DNA from: Sutcliffiella rhizosphaerae
Lineage (GTDB): Bacteria > Bacillota > Bacilli > Bacillales > Bacillaceae_I
Assembly: GCF_917563925.1 (NCBI RefSeq)
Contig: NZ_CAKJTJ010000035.1
Location: forward strand, 1-34,486
DNA length: 34,486 nucleotides
Direction: 5' to 3'
In this document: in pieces, positions 7,863 to 15,515 of the stretch
How the letters are laid out: each line of letters starts with the position of its first letter
Numbering within the stretch: position 1 is the stretch's first letter
The notes under the pieces: generated by a model
Told to the model about the DNA's origin: nothing
Seen by the model: only the letters and a program-made list of their open reading frames with translations
The model's database searches: none
Program-made: the position numbers and the translations under genes

Positions 7863-8578
7863 TTATTTTCCCCTATACGAAGTATGGAGTGACGAAATTT
7901 TAATCCTATAGGAATAAGAGGTTGTCCATTCCTTAACCTAATTGTCTGATCAACCTTATCTATTTGTTCTATCATATCCTTATTAACAATAAAGCTTTTA
8001 TGTACTTGAATAAACCTTTCGTCTAGTAACTCCATGATACCCTTTAATGAGAAACTCGAAATCATTTCTTTCCGTACATTTCCATCGCGTTTTAAATGTA
8101 AACAAAGCTTTTTACCAAACGACTCAATATACAATAATTCCTTTAATAGATACTCAAAGATAAATCCTTTCTGTTCAATACGAAGCTTTTGTTCATCAAT
8201 CTGAATATGTGATAAATACTTTAAGACATCCTGGATCACTTTTAGACATTCTAACTGTGTATACGGCTTCACTAAATAATAAAAACACTTTAATTCTCGG
8301 TAAGCATATAATTCTTCTGATAAAACCGCCGTTTCAAAAACGATAGGCGTATACATATAAATAGGCATTGCTCGCAACTGCTTGACTAAATCCGTTCCTT
8401 TGTAATCAACAAGCTGAATATCCACAATAAAAAAATCTATCTTACTATTTTCCGCTAAATTTAAAGCTTTTGCTGCACTATCTGTATGGTGAATATTAAA
8501 TTTTTGGGGTAGCATCTCTAATGTTTTTTTTAATAACTTTTGGATAGCCTGGTCATCTTCAATAATTAAAACGTTCAT
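7859..8578 (-). CDS. LytTR-family response regulator
   Basis: The 239-residue protein has a receiver domain (about 1-118) with acidic pocket E7/D8/D9, phosphoacceptor Asp53 (FIVDIQL) and Lys104 (LVKPY), then a LytTR DNA-binding domain (about 140-235) containing RFIQVHKSFIVN and a final RHS segment. Such regulators bind pairs of short direct repeats. An AGGAGAT site precedes the ATG. It is first in the operon with the kinase and likely controls the ABC operon downstream, though no pair of good LytTR sites was found at that promoter by eye. Confidence 0.9.
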   Translation of the reverse strand: MNVLIIEDDQAIQKLLKKTLEMLPQKFNIHHTDSAAKALNLAENSKIDFFIVDIQLVDYKGTDLVKQLRAMPIYMYTPIVFETAVLSEELYAYRELKCFYYLVKPYTQLECLKVIQDVLKYLSHIQIDEQKLRIEQKGFIFEYLLKELLYIESFGKKLCLHLKRDGNVRKEMISSFSLKGIMELLDERFIQVHKSFIVNKDMIEQIDKVDQTIRLRNGQPLIPIGLKFRHSILRIGENK

Positions 8579-8600
8579 TACAAAATCTCCTATATATATA

Positions 8601-8663
8601 TTAAACAGGGTATGTTTAAGGGATGATGAACTGTTAAATGGTAATATTCGTATTTTTATTATA
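8601..8663 (-). promoter_or_regulatory. Control region of the two-component operon
   Basis: On the minus strand a TATAAT -10 box lies at 8658-8663 (no clear -35). Downstream, ACAGTTCAT (8626-8634) matches the LytTR half-site consensus, and a 7-bp inverted repeat TTAAACA/TGTTTAA with 5-bp spacer lies at 8601-8619. Self-control is possible; a second, properly spaced LytTR repeat was not seen. Confidence 0.4.
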
Positions 8664-8854
8664 CCGAAATAAAAACAAAAAATGGTAGAAGAACCTTGGA
8701 AACCACCTGTTTATTTTGTCTTACATCTATTAGACGTAATAAACACACTCTTGGCTTTATAAAAAGGTGTTCTAAATATATTTTAAAACAAAAAAACACA
8801 ACCCTAAAATGGATTGCGCCTTTACTATTAAGTTGAACTAGAAGTCACCCTATA

Positions 8855-9289
8855 TTATATTTTCTCCGCCAGCTCTAATATAATCCCCTCTGGTCCTCGA
8901 CAATAGAATAATTTATATACATTATTATAGTTATATATCTCACCTAAAGGTTCTGCTCCTATTTTTTCTAACTTAGCAACAAGGGATTCTATATCCTCAA
9001 CAGCAAAGGCGATGTGTCGAATACCTAAAGCGTTTGCCAAAGGATTTTGTATGCCATTTTCGTCTGATGGCGTGTGAAATTTTACTAGTTCTATATTGGC
9101 TTCACCATCTGAAGTTCGCAATACTGCAATTTCACCCTTTACTCCTTCAAGCCCAATCACCCGCTCCACCCACGGATCTTCTATATTTCCTTCACCGACC
9201 AGTTCAAGACCAATTTCAAGAAAAAATGCTATTGCAGCTTGAAGATCTTTCACAACTATGCCAACATGATCTATTCTTTTGATTTTCAT
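8855..9289 (-). CDS. VOC/glyoxalase-family protein
   Basis: The 144-residue protein is a tandem beta-alpha-beta-beta-beta fold of the VOC superfamily. The metal ligand pattern looks complete: His8 (RIDHVG), Glu67 (NIELVKF), His92 (IRHIAF) and Glu139 (IILELA). This fits lactoylglutathione lyase or methylmalonyl-CoA epimerase-like enzymes; the FHTP..S....P segment and length are closer to epimerase-type proteins. The start is the ATG at 9289, eight bases after AAAGGAGGT; a longer reading frame upstream has no such site. It is a single gene. The reaction cannot be settled by sequence. Confidence 0.85.
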   Translation of the reverse strand: MKIKRIDHVGIVVKDLQAAIAFFLEIGLELVGEGNIEDPWVERVIGLEGVKGEIAVLRTSDGEANIELVKFHTPSDENGIQNPLANALGIRHIAFAVEDIESLVAKLEKIGAEPLGEIYNYNNVYKLFYCRGPEGIILELAEKI

Positions 9290-9371
9290 AATCACATACC
9301 TCCTTTGTACTACTATGATCAATATCACTTCTCTTTTGTTTTCTAGTTTTCCTGTTTTTCAACAAGATATA

Positions 9372-9812
9372 TTACCCCTTAGTATACTGTTCAAGTTTTT
9401 CAAGGGGATAAGCGTTCGTCCAATGATATGGTTGTAAAATATCTAAAGTTACAAATTTTAATGTGTGGTCTGTGGTTGTCACGCCTACTTTCACACCGGT
9501 TCCCCAAAATCTAAGCCTTTCTTGACAGACACCACATGGTGAAAGTATTTTGAATGGGCTATTTTCATCATCTCTAACTACACATAAACAATGTGTCACA
9601 CAAGAATTATATTTATGCGCTTCACACATTGCTCCAACCTCAATACATAAATCTACACTACTATTGGCTGTCTCTATAGACACACTTGTTAAAAATTTTC
9701 CATCATCAGTATGTATTACTGCTACACCACCCCAGCCTTTAGGATATCTCATAGCTATAAAATCCTTCGCTATAAGATACATTTCATTCTCAATACTTGT
9801 TACTTCCTGCAT
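9372..9812 (-). CDS. Cytidine deaminase-like zinc enzyme
   Basis: This 146-residue protein has the CDA-fold zinc motif: Cys56-Ile-Glu58 (usually C/H-A-E, with Glu as the proton shuttle) and PCGVC with Cys93 and Cys96. Ligands and catalytic Glu are all present, so it should be an active deaminase. The sequence is more distant from housekeeping Cdd, and its size and context fit the blasticidin S deaminase/CDA-related group. The true substrate (cytidine, blasticidin S or another aminopyrimidine) is open. An AGGAG site lies nine bases before the ATG. It is a lone gene between the VOC and GNAT genes. Confidence 0.8.
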   Translation of the reverse strand: MQEVTSIENEMYLIAKDFIAMRYPKGWGGVAVIHTDDGKFLTSVSIETANSSVDLCIEVGAMCEAHKYNSCVTHCLCVVRDDENSPFKILSPCGVCQERLRFWGTGVKVGVTTTDHTLKFVTLDILQPYHWTNAYPLEKLEQYTKG

Positions 9813-9882
9813 ACTCTCACTCTCCTGTTTTTAGGTTACCTTTGACCGTTAGCCAATTGTAATTCGACTTAAGCCTCTCTTT

Positions 9883-10347
9883 TTAAATGTGTAACTTTAA
9901 GCCCTCATGCGTTGCCGTAAAGCCTAACTTTTCATAGAAATGAAGTGCTTCGGGTCTCTTTTTATCTGTTGTTAGTTGAACGATATGGCATCCACGCTCT
10001 TTGGCACGTTGAATTGCCCATTGAATTAACAAAGATCCTACTCCTTTCCCACGTTCTGAAGATGCAGTACGAACACCTTCAATTGTTGCTCTCCATCCTC
10101 CTTGATGAGTAATGTATGGAGTAAATGTAATCTGTTGAACACCTATTATCTTCTCCCCATAACAAGCCACAATCAATTCATTGTTTGGGTCAGCGTTAAT
10201 AGATTGGAATGCTTTTATATAACTTTCTGGTAAAGGTTGTTTATAAAGCTCTCTTTTGGATCCCAGAACGTCATCTGAAAGCATAAATACAATCTTATCG
10301 AGGTCTTGAATTGTTGCTTCTCTAAATGTAACTTGATTTGTATTCAT
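9883..10347 (-). CDS. GNAT acetyltransferase
   Basis: The 154-residue N-acetyltransferase has the acetyl-CoA binding motif around SSERGKGVGSLLIQWAI (Q/RxxGxG type, near residues 100-116) and the C-terminal ALHFYEKLGF segment typical of the fold. The N-terminus (FREATIQDLDKI) is the standard first strand and helix. I chose the ATG at 10347, which has GGAGAGG six bases upstream; the longer TTG reading overlaps that site. The substrate is not known. It is monocistronic, with a divergent APH-like gene beyond a 365-bp gap. Confidence 0.85.
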   Translation of the reverse strand: MNTNQVTFREATIQDLDKIVFMLSDDVLGSKRELYKQPLPESYIKAFQSINADPNNELIVACYGEKIIGVQQITFTPYITHQGGWRATIEGVRTASSERGKGVGSLLIQWAIQRAKERGCHIVQLTTDKKRPEALHFYEKLGFTATHEGLKLHI

Positions 10348-10712
10348 ACATTTCCTCTCCAATCTAAACAGAGTTAGTTATGATTAAACTAATTCTAAGT
10401 ATACACACTCAAGACTTTGTCAATCGGTCCCCTTTTCCCTAAATATAACAAATGTGAGGTATAAATAAAATTTCTGATTTTTTATAAAAAGCCATAAGAT
10501 CATCTTATTGAACTAACGTTATATTAATAAATAGAATTACTCACAATCTCTATTTTTGATCTTCCATAACCTGTCCTTTAACGGAATGAAATCTAAGTCA
10601 CAAAATAGTTATTTGAAGGATTAATTCCCTTTTTGTTGAAATTATTACACTTCGTCTTTTTTTCGTATATAACGAGACGGAAGTTTCACATTACACCTAA
10701 TGGAGGTAAGAA
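10348..10712. other. Divergent intergenic region with promoter for the APH-like gene
   Basis: This AT-rich gap holds a likely plus-strand promoter, TTACAC (10645-10650), 17-bp spacer and TATAAC (10668-10673). A CGTCT/AGACG pair flanks the -10 box (10653-10679 region) and could be a small operator. No gene, RNA or repeat is otherwise evident. Confidence 0.5.
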
Positions 10713-11621
10713 ATGCATTACATCATTGAAAAGGTAATAGATCAAATAACTTTCTTTACCGGTTATTCAAGTGTTGAGAAGATTGAAAAGGGTTTATCAC
10801 CAGATGATAAATATGTGGTTATTAAAGAGGAAAACAAATACCTTTTACGTATTTCAGACATTAAATTCCGGAAAAATAGAGCCACTGAATTTGAGTTACT
10901 AAAAGAATTGGAAGAAATGAATATTCAATCACAGAAGCCTATCTTATTTGGTGAACACGATGGCATTTGCTTTATGGTAATAGAGTATATAGAGGGGACC
11001 CCTGCAGTTAACGCTTTCAAAAATTGTTCCGATAGTGTTCAACATCAAATAGGATTAAAAGCTGGCAAGGAATTATATAAAATTCATCAAATTATAGCGC
11101 CATCCCATGTTGAAAAGTGGCAAGATAGACAGAGTAAGAAATATAGATATTACCTTAATGAATATAACGCAGGTAAATTTAAGCTTAAAAAAGATACTAA
11201 GATCCTTAATTTTATTGAAGAAAATATACATATAATTCATGATAGACATAATACGCTACTTCATGACGATTTTCATTTGGAACATATCATTCTATCAGAA
11301 AATCAATTTAAAGGGATTATCGACTTTAATGGATTTGATTACGGTGATGCCTATCATGATTTCTATAACCTAGCTTTATTTAGTAGAAGAATTAGCATTC
11401 CGTATTGCATTGGCCAAATAGAAGGTTATTTTTCTGCTCCACCAGAAGCGTATTTTTGGAAACTGTATTCCTTGTATGCTGCCATGAACATATTTTCCAC
11501 AATTATTTGGACTAACAAGAATGACCCTAAATTCTTTGAAGATGCATTAGAAAGACTGGAAATAATTTTAGAAGACCATGATTATTTCAATAATATTAAA
11601 CCAAGTTGGTATACGCCGTGA
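10713..11621 (+). CDS. APH-like small-molecule kinase
   Basis: The 302-residue protein is of the aminoglycoside phosphotransferase/choline kinase fold. It has the Brenner-type catalytic loop as HDDFHLEHIIL (His184, catalytic Asp186) and the metal-binding IIDF (Asp204) followed by YGD. The Asn normally five residues after the catalytic Asp (HxDxxxxN) is His191 here, which may alter metal binding. The N-lobe has VIKEE and LLRIS strands. The start has a GGAGGTAAG site. Family members phosphorylate antibiotics or metabolites; resistance cannot be claimed. A promoter is predicted upstream and a terminator directly follows, so it is a single-gene unit. Confidence 0.8.
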   Translation: MHYIIEKVIDQITFFTGYSSVEKIEKGLSPDDKYVVIKEENKYLLRISDIKFRKNRATEFELLKELEEMNIQSQKPILFGEHDGICFMVIEYIEGTPAVNAFKNCSDSVQHQIGLKAGKELYKIHQIIAPSHVEKWQDRQSKKYRYYLNEYNAGKFKLKKDTKILNFIEENIHIIHDRHNTLLHDDFHLEHIILSENQFKGIIDFNGFDYGDAYHDFYNLALFSRRISIPYCIGQIEGYFSAPPEAYFWKLYSLYAAMNIFSTIIWTNKNDPKFFEDALERLEIILEDHDYFNNIKPSWYTP

Positions 11622-11635
11622 ATTTGTTCGTAATT

Positions 11636-11672
11636 AAAGGAATGTCTCGAAATTGTTTACATTCCTTTTTTC
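11636..11672 (+). terminator. Terminator of the APH-like gene
   Basis: A 10-bp stem AAAGGAATGT/ACATTCCTTT (11636-11645 with 11659-11668) is followed by a T run, 15 bp after the stop codon. Confidence 0.85.
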
Positions 11673-11778
11673 TACTATTTGCAAATGGTTCATTTAATCC
11701 TGAGTTTCCTTAATTAAAAAATCAGTTACAATCTTTAGACTTGGCGTTACAAAACGTTGCATTCTTAGTGTTACAAAA

Positions 11779-11810
11779 ATAAAAACTCTGTTCCGTTAAG
11801 AACAGAGTCC
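11779..11810 (-). terminator. Terminator of the secreted-protein gene
   Basis: A perfect 9-bp stem ACTCTGTTC/GAACAGAGT with a 6-base loop is followed on the minus strand by TTTTTATTTTT, directly after the stop codon at 11817. Confidence 0.85.
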
Positions 11811-11816
11811 TTAGTT

Positions 11817-12380
11817 TTATTGAAATATTGAGTTTGCTATCTCTACTAAAGTTTCTGGTTTTACTTGATCTGAAACAGCTTTATTAATACTAAGGGTATA
11901 CTGCAAACCCTCATTTTCAAACATCAATATATTAAATCCTCTTGCAAAGTTTGTAGTATAGATGGCTTCGCTTCCGTTTTTAAGTTTATAGGTTTTATCT
12001 ATAAGTTCTTCTCTAAACTGCTTGCCATCTTTTTTAGGAGTAATTCCAATCATGTAGTGATTATCCGTTTTATTTACATGAATGTATTCTATTTCAAATC
12101 TACCATTTAATTCCCCATTCATATTACTAAACCTTCCGAAGCTATGCGTAAATTCAATGGGATGCATTTGCACAGGCAATGCAATATCTTTCTTAAAGTG
12201 AGCTTCACTCTCTTTCAAAGCAAAATGAACTTCACTGTATCCTAGTTCAAAAAGTTCTTGCTGGAATTCTTCATTTGTATAACCAGCTTGAACACCTTCT
12301 GAAAGGGAGAACACAAAAATAAAACAAAAGAAGAGGACTTTAGACAACCTGATAATAACCACATCCTTTAGAAATATCAT
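11817..12380 (-). CDS. Secreted protein of unknown function
   Basis: The product is up to 187 residues with a signal peptide (hydrophobic FFCFIFVFSLS, likely cleavage after VQA near residue 32). The mature domain ends with GLQYTLSINKAV....LVEIANSI, a strand-helix tail like that in DUF4367-type domains, where a gel-like beta sheet ends in an 'is the helper helix' segment; this match is weak. There is no convincing ribosome site before the first ATG. An AAAGGATG lies inside the frame, so a shorter start (for example the TTG at 12347) is possible. It is a single gene with its own terminator. Confidence 0.65.
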   Translation of the reverse strand: MIFLKDVVIIRLSKVLFFCFIFVFSLSEGVQAGYTNEEFQQELFELGYSEVHFALKESEAHFKKDIALPVQMHPIEFTHSFGRFSNMNGELNGRFEIEYIHVNKTDNHYMIGITPKKDGKQFREELIDKTYKLKNGSEAIYTTNFARGFNILMFENEGLQYTLSINKAVSDQVKPETLVEIANSIFQ

Positions 12381-12497
12381 ATTCAGATGTATTATCTGCC
12401 AACACTACTACATTTATTAAACAGCGTCTCCACAACTTTAAACAATATTAGTGATAACCACTAACCATTAAAAAGAATAGTCTTATGTGGATATTAT

Positions 12498-13118
12498 TTA
12501 ATAGGCGATACCTACACGTAATTTTATATAGTTGCTACTATTTATTTGGTTATACGTGAATTCTGCAGTGTCGGACACGGATATTTTCGCTCCACCCTCT
12601 GGCAAAAAATTACGCTCTACACGATATTCACCTATACTTTCTCCATCTGGTAAATACGTTGGACAGACAATAGTCCATTCGAGTGTTGACTGTTTAAGCA
12701 TATCGTAAACTTTATGATGTTCTTCTGCTGCACGGGTTAACCTACGCTTTGATTCACTTGACTGATAACGCAGTAAGTTTGATGTTGTTCTACTTTGCAG
12801 GATACCTGCAGTTCCTATAGTTATTATCCTTTGTATACTTTCGTTTTCCATTGCTTCGATAATAAGTGGCATACTTTCTGATAGAGTAGTTGACCCATCT
12901 GTGTTTAGTGCGCTAATAACTACATCCATCCCTTGCATTGAACGAACGATATCCTCTTTATTTAAAACATTTCCTTGAATAATAGTTAAATTTTCATTAT
13001 TTATCTGAATCTTTTCTGGCGTGCGAACTAATACAGTAACTTGATGTCTATCTTGAAGGGCATATGTAACTAATTTGCTGCCAACTCGTCCAGTTGCACC
13101 TAAAATTAATATTTTCAT
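12498..13118 (-). CDS. NAD(P)H-binding, NmrA-like oxidoreductase
   Basis: This 206-residue atypical SDR has a Rossmann N-terminus with GATGRVG at residues 7-13, strand VTVLVR, and the segment VVISALN. This matches the NmrA/flavin reductase-like, BLVRB-type family that binds NAD(P)H and either reduces quinones or flavins or acts as a sensor. It lacks the classical YxxxK; WTIVCPTYLPDG is the typical C-terminal landmark. The start is the ATG at 13118, eight bases after AAAGGAGG; the upstream extension lacks a site. It is divergent from the broken SDR gene at 13322, and its real substrate is unknown. Confidence 0.85.
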   Translation of the reverse strand: MKILILGATGRVGSKLVTYALQDRHQVTVLVRTPEKIQINNENLTIIQGNVLNKEDIVRSMQGMDVVISALNTDGSTTLSESMPLIIEAMENESIQRIITIGTAGILQSRTTSNLLRYQSSESKRRLTRAAEEHHKVYDMLKQSTLEWTIVCPTYLPDGESIGEYRVERNFLPEGGAKISVSDTAEFTYNQINSSNYIKLRVGIAY

Positions 13119-13321
13119 GAGAGCGAACCTCCTTTTACTAATACTATTACAATATACTATAAAAGCTTTTTTATCTCCTTTTCTCAATGGAAGTATAATC
13201 TCGCATAGTGATTTAATTTGTTAAACAAAAAATACACTTTCAGGGAAAAATTTTTATTTTCTTTAAAAGGGGAACTTAGAAATGGAATTTTCACAAGGAA
13301 AAGCTTCAGGAGGATATAAAT

Positions 13322-14101
13322 ATGGGTAATCGTTTTGATGGAAAAGTAGTATTAATTACAGGTGCAGGATCTGGATTAGGACAGGCAACAGCCTTACAAA
13401 TTGCAAAAGAAGGTGCCAAGCTTTCTTTAGTGGATTTAAATAATGATTCGTTAGAGGAAACAAAAAAGGTAATTTTAGAAGTGGCTCCGGAAGCAGAAGT
13501 TCTTTTAATACCTGCAGATGTTTCTAGAGAAGATGCTGTTAAAAATTTTGTTCATAAAACCGTCGACAAATATAGCAAAATTGATGGTTTTTTAATAACG
13601 CAGGAATTGAAGGCAAACAAAACCTAACAGAGGATTATGGCATTGACGAGTTTCGTAAAGTAGTCGAAATTAACTTGAATGGTGTTTTCTATGGGATGAA
13701 ATATGTATTAGAAGTAATGAAAAAACAAGGCTCTGGTTCCATCGTTAATACAGCTTCTGTAGGAGGGGGGGGTGTAGGAAATCAGTCAGGGTATGCAGCA
13801 GTAAGCATGGTGTTGTTGGATTGACTAGAAACTCTGGAATAGAATACAGACAATACGGCATTAGCATCAAAGCTATTGCACCTGGTGCCATTATGACCCC
13901 TATGGTTGAAGGGTCGCTAAAAAAATCGACCCTGAAAATTGGGAGGAAGTAGGAAAGCAATTTGTTGAACCAAACCCAATGAAACGGTTCGGAAAACCAG
14001 AAGAGGTTGCTTATTTAGCTGCTTTCTTACTATCCGATCAATCAAACTTCATCAACGCGGTTGTAATACCAATTGATGGCGGACAATCTTTTAAATACTA
14101 A
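13322..14101 (+). pseudogene. Classical SDR dehydrogenase gene with three -1 frameshifts
   Basis: Joined across frames this encodes a full-length (about 260-residue) short-chain dehydrogenase: TGAGSGLG cofactor motif, NNAG, SIVNTAS with the catalytic Ser, YAA-S-KHG (Tyr/Lys pair), IAPGAIMTPM, and a C-terminal IDGGQSFKY. The first frame stops after 101 residues. Shifts fall at 13588-13593 (T6 where T7 is expected), near 13800 (a base missing in the Tyr/Lys region) and at 13919-13925 (A7 where A8 is expected). An AGGAGGATA site and ATG are intact, and a good terminator follows. Two of the shifts are in homopolymers, so sequencing error or a very recent loss are both possible. Confidence 0.9.
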
Positions 14102-14114
14102 TTACGTGGATGGG

Positions 14115-14149
14115 AGAGTGTACCAAGTATTTTGGACACTCTTTTTTTA
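14115..14149 (+). terminator. Terminator of the broken SDR gene
   Basis: A 7-bp AGAGTGT/ACACTCT stem, a bulged A and 4 more pairs (CCAA/TTGG) precede seven Ts, 14 bp after the SDR stop codon. Confidence 0.85.
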
Positions 14150-14228
14150 TGAACCTAGCACCGTTCTAAGTAAAAAAATTAGATAAAGTTAGATTAAGCA
14201 TTAACCCATTGCTTCCTTACTTTAATCC

Positions 14229-14591
14229 CTATTTACGCGGATTCACTCTAAGAATTGTTCCACTGGGATCCGAAATCCAGTAACCCTTTGAGTTCTCGTG
14301 TACCTCCACTTCGTCTCTTCTGTCAATGTTATTTTCCTTTAAATACTCTGCTGCTGTCTTCACGTTGTCAGTCTCAATCTCCAGCCATACATCTTGTTGA
14401 GAATAATTGTCCATACAATCTAGCCATAGTGTTACTCCACCAAACTGAAATGCATGTGATTCAGATACGAAACCTAAATATGGAAGTTTGATTACTTCCT
14501 TATAAAAGTGTACCGTCTCATTGTACTTATACTTAGGAATTTTTAGTGCAATATTATTTCCACCTGTGAATTCTTCTCTTGTCATTTCCAA
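14229..14591 (-). CDS. Small VOC-fold protein without metal ligands
   Basis: The 120-residue protein has one VOC half-pair: strand NNIALKIP, helix YNETVHFYKEV, and the ending YWISDPSGTILRVNP. The positions where glyoxalases carry His and Glu ligands are not clearly occupied, so it may bind a ligand without metal, as in bleomycin-resistance-type binders. TTG at 14591 is taken as start because it lies seven bases after GGAGG, while the first in-frame ATG is 13 bases away. It is a single gene of unknown role. Confidence 0.75.
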   Translation of the reverse strand: MEMTREEFTGGNNIALKIPKYKYNETVHFYKEVIKLPYLGFVSESHAFQFGGVTLWLDCMDNYSQQDVWLEIETDNVKTAAEYLKENNIDRRDEVEVHENSKGYWISDPSGTILRVNPRK

Positions 14592-14801
14592 TTAACTTCC
14601 TCCTTCTTTTTTATTTTTACTATACCATCTTTTCGTTTGTTCTAATTTCGATACTCAGATAGGAATAAAAGCAGAATTTTAAATCTATTGAAGAAGTTGT
14701 TATAACGATATAGACCCGAGTAATATAATATTGGATTCCCACAACTCAGTTCCATTAATTATCAAGCCTACCCCAAATATAATTTGAAAGAGCCAATTTT
14801 A

Positions 14802-15314
14802 CTAAGGATTCTGCCTTTTCACATCTAATTTTTTTATCGCTAACATCGAATTATCCTGAATAATACCTGTATCTACGAAACCAAATGAAGCGTATAATGA
14901 TCTTGCTTTGACATTATTTATTCGATAAAAGAGGGATACATATTCTGCTTCCCCATATGGCATAGTTTCAATATCCATCAACATTTTTTCAAAGGCTAGT
15001 TTGCCATATCCTCTCCCCTGATAACTCTTTCCAATCATAAAATGCCAAATAAAATAGCTCTTCTTTCCGTAAAAAACTTCATTTTCAAATGATTCATGAT
15101 CCAACGTATCATAAATATACATCAAAAAGCCGACTGCAACTTCATCAGCATAAACAGCATAGGGAGTCGCTGGTATCCCTTCTGCATTCATCGTATGAGC
15201 GTCTGCAAAGCTTCTAAGGTTAGTAGTTTCTATTAAATCTTTCTGGTGTTCTCCTACTTCAAGTGCTATCACTTCATCTATGTTATCTCCGCTTATTTTA
15301 CGTAATTCAATCAC
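14802..15314 (-). CDS. GNAT acetyltransferase, polyamine N-acetyltransferase-like
   Basis: The 170-residue product has a GNAT fold with the acetyl-CoA loop KSYQGRGYGKLAFEKML and the RINNVKARSLYASFGF helix-strand. The segment with KKSYFIWHFMI resembles spermine/spermidine and diamine acetyltransferases of Bacillus (BltD/PaiA-like). The start is GTG at 15314, eight bases after GAGGAGAT; a longer frame would begin before that site. It probably neutralises polyamines or amino-group antibiotics with acetyl-CoA, but the substrate is inferred from general similarity only. Confidence 0.8.
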   Translation of the reverse strand: MIELRKISGDNIDEVIALEVGEHQKDLIETTNLRSFADAHTMNAEGIPATPYAVYADEVAVGFLMYIYDTLDHESFENEVFYGKKSYFIWHFMIGKSYQGRGYGKLAFEKMLMDIETMPYGEAEYVSLFYRINNVKARSLYASFGFVDTGIIQDNSMLAIKKLDVKRQNP

Positions 15315-15515
15315 TTTTTTATCTCCTCTCCTAAGACAAACCACTTCCAAACATAATCCGTTTTTATGTAGATACTAACAAAAGATTTTCCAAGAGATGA
15401 TCTAAGTATTTTCCCCTAATGCAATGGGATTCAAGAGAATTAGACAGTCTATCCTAATTTAGTTCTGATTACATTTTTCTGACACTTTCAAAATCTATAA
15501 ATATGAAGTCCATTA

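Noticed and set aside
8801-8835. GGATTGCGCCTTT segment resembling the type 2 repeat
   Set aside because: Only about 12 bases match and no arm pairing is present; too little to call a copy.
13745-13960. 71-codon minus-strand ORF inside the broken SDR gene
   Set aside because: Shadow of the SDR coding sequence, which is clearly on the plus strand.
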